Source: Spiroplasma gladiatoris
Lineage (GTDB): Bacteria > Bacillota_I > Bacilli_A > Mycoplasmatales > Mycoplasmataceae
Direction of reading: 5' to 3'
NCBI RefSeq assembly: GCF_004379335.1
Contig: NZ_CP038013.1
Span: 310,001 to 374,000, forward strand
DNA: 64,000 nucleotides
Each line of letters opens with the position of its first letter. Position 1 is the first letter of the stretch. The notes under the pieces were generated by a model. That model searched no databases. It was not told the DNA's origin and was given only the letters and a program-made list of their open reading frames with translations. The position numbers and the translations under genes are program-made. Shown here one piece after another: positions 63,971-64,000 of the stretch.

Positions 63971-64000
63971 GCCCACGTAGCTCAGTAGGATAGAGCATGC
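63971..64000 (+). tRNA. tRNA, 5' part only (probably tRNA-Arg)
   Basis: GCCCACGTAGCTCAGTAGGA starts an acceptor stem and D arm with the AGCTCAG...GAGC pattern. The window ends before the anticodon. The GGATAGAGC D-loop end resembles tRNA-Arg; the amino acid is a guess. Confidence 0.75.

Overview
The window is a very A+T-rich stretch of a wall-less Mollicutes genome. UGA is read as tryptophan: dozens of conserved proteins (S2, EF-Ts, IspG, Der, RecA, TrmFO and others) run through in-frame TGA at tryptophan positions and stop only at TAA or TAG. Together, MreB, the mannitol-type PTS, IspG of the MEP pathway, ECF vitamin transporters and a complete recA point to a Spiroplasma-like member of the Entomoplasmatales. 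The species cannot be fixed from the sequence alone.

Layout. 1-3543: end of a PTS IIA gene with a 6-phosphogluconate dehydrogenase-type gene, two tandem LemA genes and rsmI. 3538-3985: a small gene for a double-glycine-leader (bacteriocin-type) peptide behind 11-bp direct repeats. 4068-5307: the L21 leader with rplU-prp-rpmA. 5359-7317: PepV dipeptidase and ferritin. 7319-10139: rpsB-tsf and a membrane protein. 10158-12920: a TPP riboswitch with a ThiT-type thiamine transporter, then a broken ABC transporter. 12985-14330: pyrH-frr. 14329-19548: an ASCH protein, two large membrane-associated proteins and ispG. 19643-23167: a possible HEPN protein, scpA, scpB, rluB and a deoxynucleoside kinase. 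23226-30016: yebC, glpX, a membrane protein with a doubtful start, ppa, two ECF S components, mreB, a small membrane protein and a ferredoxin. 30106-34140: cmk-der-gpsA-hup.

34155-38417: dnaD-like gene, recU, gpsB, rnpB, cinA and recA, in the familiar Firmicutes order. 38595-40185: rny. 40248-43210: a decaying cluster made of a broken multi-pass membrane protein, a broken coiled-coil protein and a broken lipoprotein. 43254-45785: DegV, an alpha/beta hydrolase and a cysteine-rich protein. 45925-49632: two adjacent ABC exporter half-transporters. 49694-57517: ffh, an SDR dehydrogenase, rlmH, rbgA, rnhB and a phosphohexomutase. 57595-60874: a short SSB, a degenerate DprA, a possible small RNA unit and a third ABC exporter. 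60918-64000: trmFO, a large unknown protein and the first 30 bases of a tRNA.

Most genes are on the plus strand in short operons with touching or overlapping ends. Convergent pairs share perfect hairpin terminators, and the minus-strand stop codons often lie inside the hairpins. Housekeeping genes are intact. Frameshifts and premature stops are confined to accessory transport and lipoprotein genes (11275-12882 and 40248-43210), which looks like lineage-specific decay. The least explained items are the double-glycine peptide with its repeats, the candidate small RNA at 58668-58798, the structured rpsB leader and the HEPN-like gene ahead of scpAB.
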